Program-made: the position numbers and the translations under genes
The notes under the pieces: generated by a model
Databases searched by the model: none
Seen by the model: only the letters and a program-made list of their open reading frames with translations
Told to the model about the DNA's origin: nothing
Assembly (NCBI GenBank): GCA_900752625.1
Contig: CAADWC010000106.1
Span: forward strand, 1 to 9,245
Source: Oscillospiraceae bacterium
GTDB taxonomy: Bacteria; Bacillota; Clostridia; Oscillospirales; Ruminococcaceae
Direction of reading: 5' to 3'
Length of the DNA: 9,245 nucleotides
Shown: positions 1 to 6,588 of the stretch, piece by piece
How positions within the stretch are numbered: position 1 is the first letter of the stretch
Layout of the letters: each line of letters starts with the position of its first letter

Positions 1-89
1 CCCGCTTCCTATGCTTGCTAAGAAAGTTTTTTATCTTTTATACCCTTATTTCCCTCTACGGAGAAAAAGCCATTTTGCCGAACTTATAC

Positions 90-126
90 AAAAGAAAAAC
101 GTTGTAATCTTAAAAAGATTACAACG
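90..126 (-). terminator. Intrinsic terminator of the Orf9-like regulator gene
   Basis: A perfect 12-bp inverted repeat (CGTTGTAATCTT at 100-111, AAGATTACAACG at 115-126) encloses a 3-nt loop. Read on the minus strand, the stem is followed by a T-rich tail (GTTTTTCTTTT), the form of a rho-independent terminator. It lies 37 nt past the stop of the minus-strand gene at 163-516. The plus-strand side has no T-tract, so it should act mainly on leftward transcripts. Bases 1-89 show nothing I can name. Confidence 0.88.
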
Positions 127-162
127 CTTCCTAAAATCCATATTCAATTTTAACGGACGTTC

Positions 163-516
163 TCATTTGTCCTCTTTTTCGACTTCCTTAATTTCTTTCG
201 CCGTTGCGGTTACAATCCGTATTCCCTTATCGCTCATAGTATCAAGCAATGTATCGAGCTGCCGACGTTGCGTGTTTTTTGTGTCCGGCTTCTCTAAAAG
301 AAACTGGTCTACGGATATATCATAACGGAGCATAAGCTCAAAAAAGATTTGCAGACTTGGGTGTTGCCCTTTGTTCTCAATATTCGCAAGGTAGCGAGGA
401 GAAATAAACATTTCGTCGCTTACTTTCTTGCGGCTCTCTTTTCTCTCTGTCCGCGCTGCTTTTATCGCTTCTCCAAAAGCCTTGAAGTCATATTTTTCTA
501 CTGGTCTTTTTGCCAT
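163..516 (-). CDS. XRE-family HTH regulator, Tn916 Orf9-like
   Basis: This 117-aa cytoplasmic DNA-binding protein has an XRE-type helix-turn-helix over about residues 12-72. Its most telling stretch is PRYLANIENKGQHPSLQ (about 40-56), which closely resembles what I recall of Tn916 Orf9, a protein of the same length that is also transcribed against the other genes. The C-terminal third is charged and probably helical. The start at 516 is preceded by GGGTGA (523-528) about 6 nt away, an adequate ribosome binding site. A strong terminator follows the gene. In Tn916, Orf9 is placed next to and divergent from orf7/orf8 and is thought to repress them. Here the divergent neighbour is instead the HTH/two-component/ABC operon. 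Family assignment is firm. The role as repressor of the operon or of transfer genes is inferred. Confidence 0.9.
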   Translation of the reverse strand: MAKRPVEKYDFKAFGEAIKAARTERKESRKKVSDEMFISPRYLANIENKGQHPSLQIFFELMLRYDISVDQFLLEKPDTKNTQRRQLDTLLDTMSDKGIRIVTATAKEIKEVEKEDK

Positions 517-566
517 AATTATTCACCCAGTTACATTGTACTGTTCCTCTTTTCTCTTGGATATGT

Positions 567-609
567 CTACATAATTCATAGCAGTAGCTTAAATAATTCA
601 TAGTTAAGC
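567..609. promoter_or_regulatory. Direct-repeat operator candidate in the divergent control region
   Basis: ATAATTCATAG occurs twice, at 571-581 and 593-603, exactly 22 bp apart (about two helical turns, so on the same face of DNA). The second copy is flanked by a 6-bp inverted repeat, GCTTAA (587-592) and TTAAGC (604-609). The pair ends just upstream of the -35 at 612, the usual place for an OmpR-family activator, but the Orf9-like protein is an equally possible binder. The binding partner is inferred. Confidence 0.55.
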
Positions 610-611
610 AC

Positions 612-640
612 TTGCTATTATTCGTCTGTCCGATTATAAT
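612..640 (+). promoter_or_regulatory. Promoter of the HTH/two-component/ABC operon
   Basis: A TTGCTA -35 (612-617) and a perfect TATAAT -10 (635-640) are separated by 17 bp. Transcription would start near 647, giving a leader of about 30 nt before the first gene at 677. The weak -35 with an exact -10 and upstream direct repeats suits an activated promoter. Confidence 0.72.
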
Positions 641-676
641 TATACTGATTATGTATGAGGAAAGGACTGGTAAATC

Positions 677-865
677 ATGGAATATATGTCTTGCCCCGAA
701 GCAGCCGAAAAGTGGGGTATATCTGAAAGGCGGGTACAGATACTTTGTAGCCAAAACCGCATACCGGGCGTTTCAAAACTGGGGTATATGTGGCTGATAC
801 CTACGAACGCTGAAAAGCCGATTGACGGTAGAACAAAGCAAGGAAAGGAACGAGATAAAAAATGA
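677..865 (+). CDS. Small MerR/excisionase-like HTH DNA-binding protein
   Basis: This 62-aa protein begins with a winged-helix-like HTH: an EAAEKWGIS segment (about residues 8-16), ERRVQ on the recognition helix (17-21), then NRIPG (27-31) and the aromatic wing GYMWLIP (36-42). This is the pattern of the MerR-like or excisionase-like HTH proteins common in Firmicute mobile elements. The tail from about 43 is lysine-rich and probably unstructured. GAGGAAAGGA upstream (about 657-666) supports the ATG at 677. Its TGA overlaps the next start as ATGA (862-865), so it is translationally coupled to the response regulator. An auxiliary regulator of the operon is more likely than a true excisionase, because it is about 6.7 kb from the recombinase and cotranscribed with the sensor genes. 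The role is inferred. Confidence 0.85.
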   Translation: MEYMSCPEAAEKWGISERRVQILCSQNRIPGVSKLGYMWLIPTNAEKPIDGRTKQGKERDKK

Positions 866-1548
866 AACAGTTATTTCTATTAGAAGATGATATGAGCTTA
901 ATCAGCGGTCTTTCCTTTGCCGTAAAAAAACAAGGATATGAAATAGATGTTGCCCGTACCACACTGGAAGCTGATACTTTATGGGAAAATGGTAAATATG
1001 ATTTGGCAATTTTAGATGTATCGCTTCCCGATGGTTCTGGCTTTGATTTCTGCAAAAAGATACGCAGTACCTCAAAAGTACCTATCATGTTTCTTACTGC
1101 CGCAGATGAAGAAACAGATATTATTATGGGGCTTGATATAGGCGGTGACGATTATATTACAAAACCTTTCAAATTAGCAATATTCCTGTCAAGGCTTAAT
1201 GCACTGCTCCGCAGGAGTGAAAATTTTAATACCGAAGTTACAGAATTGACCTCCAACGATATAAGCATAAGGCTTTTGAAAGGCGAGGTCTATAAACAGG
1301 GAAAGTTACTTGAACTGACAGCAAGCGAGTATAAATTGTTATGTTTCTTTATGGAAAATCCCGACCAGGTACTTTCCGCAGAACAGATTTTGGGGAAACT
1401 ATGGGATTGTAATGAAAATTATATAGATAATAATTCCCTTACCGTATATATCCGCAGGCTCCGTACAAAAATTGAGGACAATCCGGGAGAACCGAAGCGT
1501 ATTGTTACGGTTCGCGGCATGGGCTATAAATGGAATACAGTAGATTGA
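862..1548 (+). CDS. OmpR-family response regulator
   Basis: This 228-aa transcription factor has an N-terminal receiver domain (about 1-115) and a C-terminal winged-helix effector domain (about 128-225). The phosphorylation site is intact: acidic residues E8/D9, phospho-acceptor D52 in AILDVSLPDGSG, T79 in MFLTAAD and K101 in ITKPF. The effector domain has the expected LTASEYKLL, YIRRLRTKIE and VRGMGYKW segments. It overlaps the preceding HTH gene by 4 nt and is followed by the kinase gene 8 nt downstream. Expected role: phosphorylated by the neighbouring membrane kinase, it activates the ABC genes from the promoter at 2580-2633 and possibly its own operon. Its closest relatives are probably the BceR-like regulators that sit beside ABC exporters. 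That subfamily call rests on context and kinase topology. Confidence 0.95.
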   Translation: MKQLFLLEDDMSLISGLSFAVKKQGYEIDVARTTLEADTLWENGKYDLAILDVSLPDGSGFDFCKKIRSTSKVPIMFLTAADEETDIIMGLDIGGDDYITKPFKLAIFLSRLNALLRRSENFNTEVTELTSNDISIRLLKGEVYKQGKLLELTASEYKLLCFFMENPDQVLSAEQILGKLWDCNENYIDNNSLTVYIRRLRTKIEDNPGEPKRIVTVRGMGYKWNTVD

Positions 1549-1556
1549 GGTGTATG

Positions 1557-2594
1557 ATGAAAATATTGGCAAACCGAAAAATTAAATTTCTTTTTTGCAG
1601 TATCTTGTCCTGTATCTTGGTTTTTGTACTGATTTCAACCGTGTTAGTGAACCTTGATGTTAGAAATACGGTGTATTACATCATATTTTGCAGCGTATGT
1701 ATGGGAGCTGCAATCCTGTTATTCTGCTACGGATATTTTAAGGAACAACATAAAATAATGGAAAATGCTATATCGCAGATTACAGAATATATTTCCGGGA
1801 ACAAAGAAGTTACCATTGAATGTAACGATGAAGGCGAGCTATACAGACTGTTCCATGAAGTTAATTCTTTAGTTGCAATCTTGAACGCCCATGCTGAAAA
1901 CGAAAAGAGCGCAAAGAAATTTTTGCGAAATACCATATCGGATATTTCACATCAGCTAAAGACACCGCTTGCTGCTCTCAATATTTACAATGGTATTATA
2001 CAGGGCGAAGCAAAGGAACTGCCGACCATACAAGAATTTAGCCAGCTTTCCGAGCAGGAGCTTGACCGTATAGAAACACTGGTACAAAGTCTTTTGAAAA
2101 TCACAAAGCTGGATGCGGGTACGATTATATTGGAAAAATCTTTAGAAAATGTATCTGAGCTTGCAAAGAACATAAAAAAGCATTTCCTGTTTCGTGCCGA
2201 ACAGGAGGGAAAAGAAATCTGTTTATCCGGCAATGAAGAAATTAAACTTTTATGTGACCGAAACTGGATTATCGAAGCTATCAGCAACCTTGTAAAGAAC
2301 GCTCTTGACCACACAGAAAAAGGCGGACTTATCCGTATTGAGTGGCGGGCGTTCACTTCTATTGTTCAGATAAGCGTAAAAGATAACGGAAGCGGCATAC
2401 ACCCGGATGACTTATACCATATTTTTAAGCGGTTTTATCGTAGCCGTTTTTCTAAAGACACACAGGGTATAGGGCTTGGCTTGTCACTCACAAAAGCGAT
2501 TGTAGAAGCCCATAACGGAACGATTGAAGTTGATAGCACAGTGGGAATGGGAACCTCTTTCACAATAAATTTTCTTAACCCTACAAAATTGTAG
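1557..2594 (+). CDS. Intramembrane-sensing histidine kinase, BceS-like
   Basis: This is a 345-aa inner-membrane sensor kinase. Two TM segments (about 11-30 and 39-60) are joined by only about 8 residues, so there is essentially no extracellular sensor domain. That topology is typical of BceS-type kinases, which sense through a partner ABC transporter. The cytoplasmic part has an H-box ISDISHQLKTPLAAL with H132, an N-box NLVKNALDH (about 244-252), a G1 box DNGSGI (276-281) and a G2 box GIGLGLS (304-310), all intact. ATG 1557 is preferred because GAGG (1547-1550) lies 6 nt upstream. ATG 1554 is directly before it and possible, while 1530 lies inside the response regulator gene with no ribosome binding site. 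The stop codon sits inside a palindrome that is probably the operator of the next gene. Confidence 0.93.
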   Translation: MKILANRKIKFLFCSILSCILVFVLISTVLVNLDVRNTVYYIIFCSVCMGAAILLFCYGYFKEQHKIMENAISQITEYISGNKEVTIECNDEGELYRLFHEVNSLVAILNAHAENEKSAKKFLRNTISDISHQLKTPLAALNIYNGIIQGEAKELPTIQEFSQLSEQELDRIETLVQSLLKITKLDAGTIILEKSLENVSELAKNIKKHFLFRAEQEGKEICLSGNEEIKLLCDRNWIIEAISNLVKNALDHTEKGGLIRIEWRAFTSIVQISVKDNGSGIHPDDLYHIFKRFYRSRFSKDTQGIGLGLSLTKAIVEAHNGTIEVDSTVGMGTSFTINFLNPTKL

Positions 2595-2633
2595 GCTGAT
2601 TGTAATATTGATGTAGGGTTTCTCTGTTATATT
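2580..2633 (+). promoter_or_regulatory. Bce-like operator and extended -10 promoter of the ABC genes
   Basis: The palindrome CCTACA-AAAT-TGTAGG (2580-2595) spans the kinase stop codon. It contains ACA-N4-TGT, the core of the TNACA-N4-TGTAA box described for BceR-type regulators. TGTAGG recurs at 2612-2617, 22 bp downstream of its first copy. An extended -10, TGT-TATATT (2625-2633), follows. There is no good -35, as expected for a promoter needing an activator. Transcription would begin near 2640 and make an ABC-only message. The box identification is by motif resemblance. Confidence 0.5.
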
Positions 2634-2665
2634 GGGGCTATCAAAACAGAAAGAGGTGTTTACAC

Positions 2666-3349
2666 ATGAACTTATTGGAAGTCAACAATATTTGTAAAAC
2701 TTACGGAAGCGGCGAAACCGCCGTACACGCTTTGAAAAAGGTCAGTTTTTCCGTTCCAAAGGGCGAGTATGTGGCTATCGTCGGAGAATCCGGCTCTGGA
2801 AAAAGTACGCTGCTTAACATGATAGGCGCACTTGATACGCCTACGTCCGGTAAAGTCGTAATTGGCGGCAAAGAAATTTTTTCCATGAATGACAACAGGC
2901 TTACAGTCTTTCGCCGTAGAAATATCGGGTTTATTTTTCAGGCGTTTAATCTTATTCCCGAACTGACCGTTGAGCAAAATATCATTTTTCCGGTGCTGCT
3001 TGATTATCAGAAACCGGACAGAAAATACTTGGAAGAACTGCTTACGGTTCTTAATCTGAAAGAACGGCGCAATCATTTACCGAGCCAGTTATCCGGCGGT
3101 CAGCAACAGCGTGTGGCAATCGGACGCGCCCTTATCACACGCCCGTCGTTAATCCTTGCAGACGAGCCAACGGGCAATCTTGACACACAGAACAGTAGCG
3201 AAGTCATAGCCTTGTTGAAAGAAGCGTCAAGGAAATATGAGCAGACCATTATTATGATTACTCATAACAGGAGTATTGCACAGAGCGCAGATCGGATATT
3301 GCAGGTATCAGACGGTGTGCTGACCGATTTGGGGAGGTGCCGCGAATGA
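2666..3349 (+). CDS. ABC transporter ATP-binding protein, MacB/BceA/LolD type
   Basis: This 227-aa ATPase would power the FtsX-type permease encoded next. All nucleotide-binding motifs are intact: Walker [10 protein letters not shown] (40-48), Q-loop Q92, signature LSGGQ (142-146), Walker B LILADE with catalytic E167, D-loop NLDT (171-174) and switch H200. The size and the [21 protein letters not shown] region are typical of the MacB/LolD/BceA family, whose members extrude or dislodge lipophilic compounds and peptides from the membrane. GAGGTG (2653-2658) lies 7 nt before the ATG. The gene ends in an ATGA overlap with the permease (3346-3349), so the two subunits are made in step. The 71-nt gap before it carries a separate probable promoter. 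Confidence 0.96.
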   Translation: MNLLEVNNICKTYGSGETAVHALKKVSFSVPKGEYVAIVGESGSGKSTLLNMIGALDTPTSGKVVIGGKEIFSMNDNRLTVFRRRNIGFIFQAFNLIPELTVEQNIIFPVLLDYQKPDRKYLEELLTVLNLKERRNHLPSQLSGGQQQRVAIGRALITRPSLILADEPTGNLDTQNSSEVIALLKEASRKYEQTIIMITHNRSIAQSADRILQVSDGVLTDLGRCRE

Positions 3350-5673
3350 AAAGCTATTTAAGCCTTGTGCCTATTTCTGCAAAGGTACATAAGCGTCAAA
3401 GTCGTATGACACGCATTTGCATTATCCTTGCGGTATTTCTCGTAACCTCTATTTTTTCTATGGTAGAAATGTGGACAAAAGCGGAAACCACAGCTATGCG
3501 CCACAATCACGGAGACTGGCATATAGCTCTGCAAAATATACAGGATAATGAAGCGGAGCAAATCAGAAAAGACAATGATGTAGCATTTTCTTCTTGGTAC
3601 GACAGTATAAACGCAAACGCAGAACAAGATTATTATATAGGCGGCAAAAATGCTGTTATTTATGGTATCGAAGAAGCATACTCAACCAATATTATGAATT
3701 ATCCAACCGAGGGCAATTATCCGCAGAATGAAAAAGAAGTGGTACTGAGTGCTGATGCAAAAGAACTTTTCGGAGTTAAAGTTGGGGACAGCATTACCTT
3801 AAATACTCATGCAGGGGATTTGGGATATACCATTACTGGATTTTATCAAGATGATTCTGAATTTAACAGTATGGTAAACGGAATTTGCGTATATGTGAAC
3901 CGGGATACTTTTAATCATATCCGCAGTTTGAACGGAGAAACATCTGCTTCTCAATTCTACATTCGTTTTCAAAATGAAAACAGATTGAAAAAAACGATTG
4001 CTGATTTCAAGCTGAAATACAATTTAACTGACGAAAATGTAAAAGAAAATATGGCTGTTTTAAGTATGTTGGGAGCCAGCAGTAACGACAGTATAAATCA
4101 GCTATACCCATTAGCGGCAATCTGCTTTGTCATTATACTAATTTCGGGTGTGTTTATGATTTCAAGCTGCATGAATAGTACTGTGGCACAACGGACGAAA
4201 TTTTTTGGTATGATGAGGTGTATCGGTGCAAGTAAAAAACAAATCATACATTTTGTAAGGCTTGAAGCATTGAATTGGTGTAAAACGGCAATTCCGATTG
4301 GTTGTATACTGGGAACAATAACCTGTTGGATATTATGTGCGATATTAAGATTTCTCGTAAAGGGAGAATGGGCAGATATGCCGCTTTTTTCCGTAAGTGT
4401 GACGGGTATTCTTTGCGGAGCTGTCGTTGGTATTGTTACAGTATTTATCGCAGCTCATTCCCCTGCAAAACAGGCAGCAAAGGTCTCGCCGGTAGCCGCA
4501 GTATCGGGAAACACAGGAACATCAAAGCATGGAGGTTGTGCAGCAAAGTCAGGCGTTTTCAAGATAGAAACTTCTTTAGGTATTCATCACGCAACCGAGG
4601 CAAAGAAAAATTTATTCCTTATTACAGGCTCATTTGCGCTTACGATTGCTCTTTTTCTATCGTTTGCCGCCTGCCTTGACCTTGTGCATAAGCTACTTCC
4701 GTCTGTAAGCGATTTTACACCGGATATAGTCATAAGTAGCGAAGATGAAACAAATTCCGTAGACAGAAATCTTGCGGAAGATATTTCAGAAATCCCCGGA
4801 GTAAAATCCGTTTTCGGTACAAAACTTCATGTAGCATATCCTGTTGAAATTAACGGCAATGCAGGAACAGTTGATTTGTTTTCCTATGACGAGTCCATGC
4901 TTGACAGCTTTAAGAAGTCAGTTATGAGTGGAGATTTATCAAAAGTCTATGGTAATTCTGGCTATGCACTGGCGATTTATAATCAAGATAATCGGTTAAA
5001 TGTTGGCGACAAAATAAAAATCGGAGATACAGAAATTGAAATTGCGTGTATCGCTTCCGAGGGAGTAGGTAGTGTCAGCGGTGCTGCAACAATGGTCTGT
5101 TCAGAAGAAACCTATACACAGCTTACAGGAGAACAGGACTATGCCTTAGTAAGTGTCGTATTGGAAAAAAATATATCCGAAACAGAAGTAAGCAAAATCC
5201 GCAACTTATCAAGTGATTATGTGTTCGCAGACAACCGGGCAGAAAACAGTGATGTCAATGGTTCCTATTGGGTATTCCGGCTTGCAGCATACGGTTTTCT
5301 TGCAATTATTTCATTCATCACGATATTAAACATTATGAACAGTATTTCCATGAGTGTGTCCGCAAGAATAAAACAATACGGAGCAATGCGAGCAGTTGGT
5401 ATGGGAAATCGGCAAATTACAAAAATGATAACGGCTGAAGCAATCACTTACGCTGCCTGTGGTACAATTATTGGATTTGTTTTAGGTCTGTTGCTTCACT
5501 ATCTGATTTATGTAAAGATAATTGTTACGCACTTCGGAGGAACATGGAAAGTCCCTGTTGTTCCAATGGAAATCATAGTCCTTTTGGTTCTTGTTTCGTG
5601 TATTTTGGCTGTATATGCCCCGGCAAAGCGTATAAGAAACATGGCAATAACAGCAACCATAAATGAGTTATAA
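3346..5673 (+). CDS. FtsX-like ABC permease with two extracellular domains
   Basis: This 775-aa membrane protein has about eight TM helices: TM1 22-43, TM2-4 near 255-277, 315-338 and 350-371, TM5 421-443, and TM6-8 near 642-664, 698-723 and 739-760. Two large outside domains lie between TM1 and TM2 (about 205 aa) and TM5 and TM6 (about 198 aa), so the chain looks like a tandem pair of four-TM FtsX units. Each unit has the family's cytoplasmic motif after its second helix: AQRTKFFGMMRCIGASKKQI and ARIKQYGAMRAVGMGNRQI. It should dimerise or act as a pseudo-dimer with the preceding ATPase. BceB permeases differ, with ten TMs and one outside domain. ATG 3346 follows GGGGAGGTG; the in-frame GTG at 3337 lies within that site. 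Substrate unknown; peptide or lipid export or target protection is likely. Confidence 0.93.
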   Translation: MKSYLSLVPISAKVHKRQSRMTRICIILAVFLVTSIFSMVEMWTKAETTAMRHNHGDWHIALQNIQDNEAEQIRKDNDVAFSSWYDSINANAEQDYYIGGKNAVIYGIEEAYSTNIMNYPTEGNYPQNEKEVVLSADAKELFGVKVGDSITLNTHAGDLGYTITGFYQDDSEFNSMVNGICVYVNRDTFNHIRSLNGETSASQFYIRFQNENRLKKTIADFKLKYNLTDENVKENMAVLSMLGASSNDSINQLYPLAAICFVIILISGVFMISSCMNSTVAQRTKFFGMMRCIGASKKQIIHFVRLEALNWCKTAIPIGCILGTITCWILCAILRFLVKGEWADMPLFSVSVTGILCGAVVGIVTVFIAAHSPAKQAAKVSPVAAVSGNTGTSKHGGCAAKSGVFKIETSLGIHHATEAKKNLFLITGSFALTIALFLSFAACLDLVHKLLPSVSDFTPDIVISSEDETNSVDRNLAEDISEIPGVKSVFGTKLHVAYPVEINGNAGTVDLFSYDESMLDSFKKSVMSGDLSKVYGNSGYALAIYNQDNRLNVGDKIKIGDTEIEIACIASEGVGSVSGAATMVCSEETYTQLTGEQDYALVSVVLEKNISETEVSKIRNLSSDYVFADNRAENSDVNGSYWVFRLAAYGFLAIISFITILNIMNSISMSVSARIKQYGAMRAVGMGNRQITKMITAEAITYAACGTIIGFVLGLLLHYLIYVKIIVTHFGGTWKVPVVPMEIIVLLVLVSCILAVYAPAKRIRNMAITATINEL

Positions 5674-5696
5674 AATAGAAATATAATATCTGCCGC

Positions 5697-5724
5697 ACGA
5701 CGGCAAAAGAAAAAAAGCCGTCGT
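5697..5724 (+). other. Hairpin downstream of the permease
   Basis: ACGACGGC (5697-5704) and GCCGTCGT (5717-5724) can form an 8-bp stem with an A-rich 12-nt loop, 23 nt after the permease stop. There is no T-tract after it, so it may serve as an mRNA 3' end stabiliser or processing site rather than a terminator. Confidence 0.45.
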
Positions 5725-5758
5725 AAAGCAGACACATTTTCACGCGCCTATTCTATCG

Positions 5759-5794
5759 CGGCGGCTTTGATTTTTCAGAGCCGCCGGTTCTTTT
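5759..5794 (+). terminator. Probable terminator of the ABC operon
   Basis: CGGCGGCT (5759-5766) pairs with AGCCGCCG (5779-5786) around a 12-nt loop, followed by GTTCTTTT. The GC-rich 8-bp stem and short T-rich tail fit a rho-independent terminator 85 nt after the permease stop. The tail is interrupted, so efficiency may be partial. Confidence 0.62.
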
Positions 5795-5834
5795 CGTCTA
5801 TCCCAAACCTACGACGACCCAAACACCGTGAACT

Positions 5835-5869
5835 GACACGGCGGCATTTTAGGAGGTTGCCGCCGTGTC
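5835..5869 (+). promoter_or_regulatory. Stem-loop holding a ribosome binding site and GTG start
   Basis: GACACGGCGGCA (5835-5846) and TGCCGCCGTGTC (5858-5869) form a perfect 12-bp stem. The 11-nt loop contains AGGAGG (5851-5856), a consensus Shine-Dalgarno sequence, and the right arm contains a GTG (5865-5867) at an ideal 8-nt spacing. The start codon of the short reading frame that follows would therefore be buried in the stem, a layout suggesting controlled initiation. Confidence 0.6.
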
Positions 5870-5921
5870 TACTTTGGTATTCCATAATACCCATGAGCTT
5901 CATCAATTAAAAAAAGCATAG
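5865..5921 (+). CDS. Putative 18-aa leader peptide
   Basis: A GTG-started frame of 18 codons (MSTLVFHNTHELHQLKKA, then TAG) follows a perfect AGGAGG with 8-nt spacing. It is too short for a domain call. Its position, inside the right arm of a strong hairpin and about 70 nt before an intrinsic terminator, fits a leader peptide whose translation controls downstream transcription, as seen upstream of resistance genes in ICEs. It has three His codons (residues 7, 10 and 13), but no run long enough to argue for amino-acid attenuation. It could instead be a ribosome-stalling peptide responding to an antibiotic, or a chance frame. The ribosome binding site and spacing are seen; the function is inferred. 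Confidence 0.45.
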   Translation: MSTLVFHNTHELHQLKKA

Positions 5922-5991
5922 CTCCACCACCGGGCAAGTCTACCCATGAGTATGAACTGTCAAATCATCTGAATACTGCTTACATTTCCTT

Positions 5992-6034
5992 TGCGTCCGT
6001 CTGCGCCTTGCAGACGGGCGCATTTTGTGTTTTT
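5992..6034 (+). terminator. Intrinsic terminator in the leader before the sigma factor gene
   Basis: A 13-bp stem (5992-6004 with 6010-6022, one G-T wobble) closes on a 5-nt loop (GCCTT). It is followed by ATTTTGTGTTTTT. Because no full-length gene ends nearby and the putative leader peptide precedes it, it looks more like an attenuator than an end-of-gene terminator. Confidence 0.75.
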
Positions 6035-6053
6035 CAAAACTTTTTTGAAAAAC
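6029..6053 (+). other. AT-rich hairpin overlapping the terminator tail
   Basis: GTTTTTCAAAA (6029-6039) and TTTTGAAAAAC (6043-6053) form a perfect 11-bp inverted repeat with a 3-nt loop. Its left arm uses the T-tract of the terminator at 5992-6034, so the two structures share sequence and may compete or act in tandem. Confidence 0.6.
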
Positions 6054-6100
6054 TTTTCTATTCCGTTTGGCAAATCTGCGGTGCGTCCGTGGAAGGCAGC

Positions 6101-6144
6101 CGAAAGGGGATAAATAACCCGCCCCCGGGACGAAAGGGGGTGAG
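6101..6144 (+). promoter_or_regulatory. Possible RNA switch over the sigma factor ribosome binding site
   Basis: CGAAAGGGG occurs at 6101-6109 and again at 6131-6139, where it forms the ribosome binding site of the sigma factor gene (ATG at 6148). Between them lies a C-run (6122-6126). This run can pair with the downstream GGGGG (6136-6140), hiding the site, or with the upstream GGGG, freeing it. The pairing is seen on paper only. Confidence 0.4.
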
Positions 6145-6147
6145 AAC

Positions 6148-6588
6148 ATGGATTATCCTAATCGGTTGGAATGGCAGACAAGATGTGAGTTTAATGCGTA
6201 CTGCAAACACACGCTACGCAACGAACTGATTGACGCCTGCCGGGAAAGCAAAAGTCGGCGAAAGCACGAAGTCAACTTTTCAGACCTTGCCCCGCATGAG
6301 GAAAAGCAGCTTTATACCGTTGACAGATATTTTGTCAATGAGGACGAGGACGCTTTTTGTGCAGGCGGTTTGAAGATTACGGCGAAGCTGCTTGCCGAAG
6401 CAATGCACTCCCTGCCGGAAGAAAAACGGCAAGCTGTTTTACTGTATTACTTTTTCAGCATGACCGACGCTGAAATCGCGGAGCTTATGAAAGTACCCCG
6501 CAGCACAGTACAGTATAGACGGACAAGCTCTTTTGAACTGCTAAAACGATATTTGGAGGAACGCGCTGATGAATGGAACGAATTGTAA
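6148..6588 (+). CDS. Sigma-70-like factor, Tn916 Orf7-like
   Basis: This 146-aa protein has a sigma region 4 HTH over about residues 80-135: LPEEKRQAVLLYYFFSMTDAEIAELMKVPRSTVQYRR, split here as LPEEKRQ (89-95), MTDAEIAEL (105-113) and RSTVQYRRTS (118-127). The NFSDL stretch (43-47) and overall length closely match my memory of Tn916 Orf7, a regulator needed for element gene expression. The N-terminal half lacks a clear region 2 core-binding helix set, as in Orf7. The start is supported by AAGGGGGTGAG (6134-6144). It overlaps the next gene by 20 nt, forming a two-gene unit. A long leader with terminator-like hairpins precedes it. It probably directs or modulates transcription of transfer or excision genes. 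Confidence 0.9.
   Translation: MDYPNRLEWQTRCEFNAYCKHTLRNELIDACRESKSRRKHEVNFSDLAPHEEKQLYTVDRYFVNEDEDAFCAGGLKITAKLLAEAMHSLPEEKRQAVLLYYFFSMTDAEIAELMKVPRSTVQYRRTSSFELLKRYLEERADEWNEL

Noticed and set aside
677..865. Naming the small HTH protein an excisionase (Xis)
   Set aside because: The fold is excisionase-like, but the gene is coupled to a response regulator and far from the recombinase, so an excision role is not supported.
1530..1556. Kinase start at 1530 (or 1554)
   Set aside because: 1530 lies inside the response regulator gene without a ribosome binding site. 1554 is only 3 nt from GAGG; 1557 has better spacing.
3337..3345. Permease start at GTG 3337
   Set aside because: This GTG is itself within the GGGGAGGTG ribosome binding site of ATG 3346, which forms an ATGA overlap with the ATPase gene.
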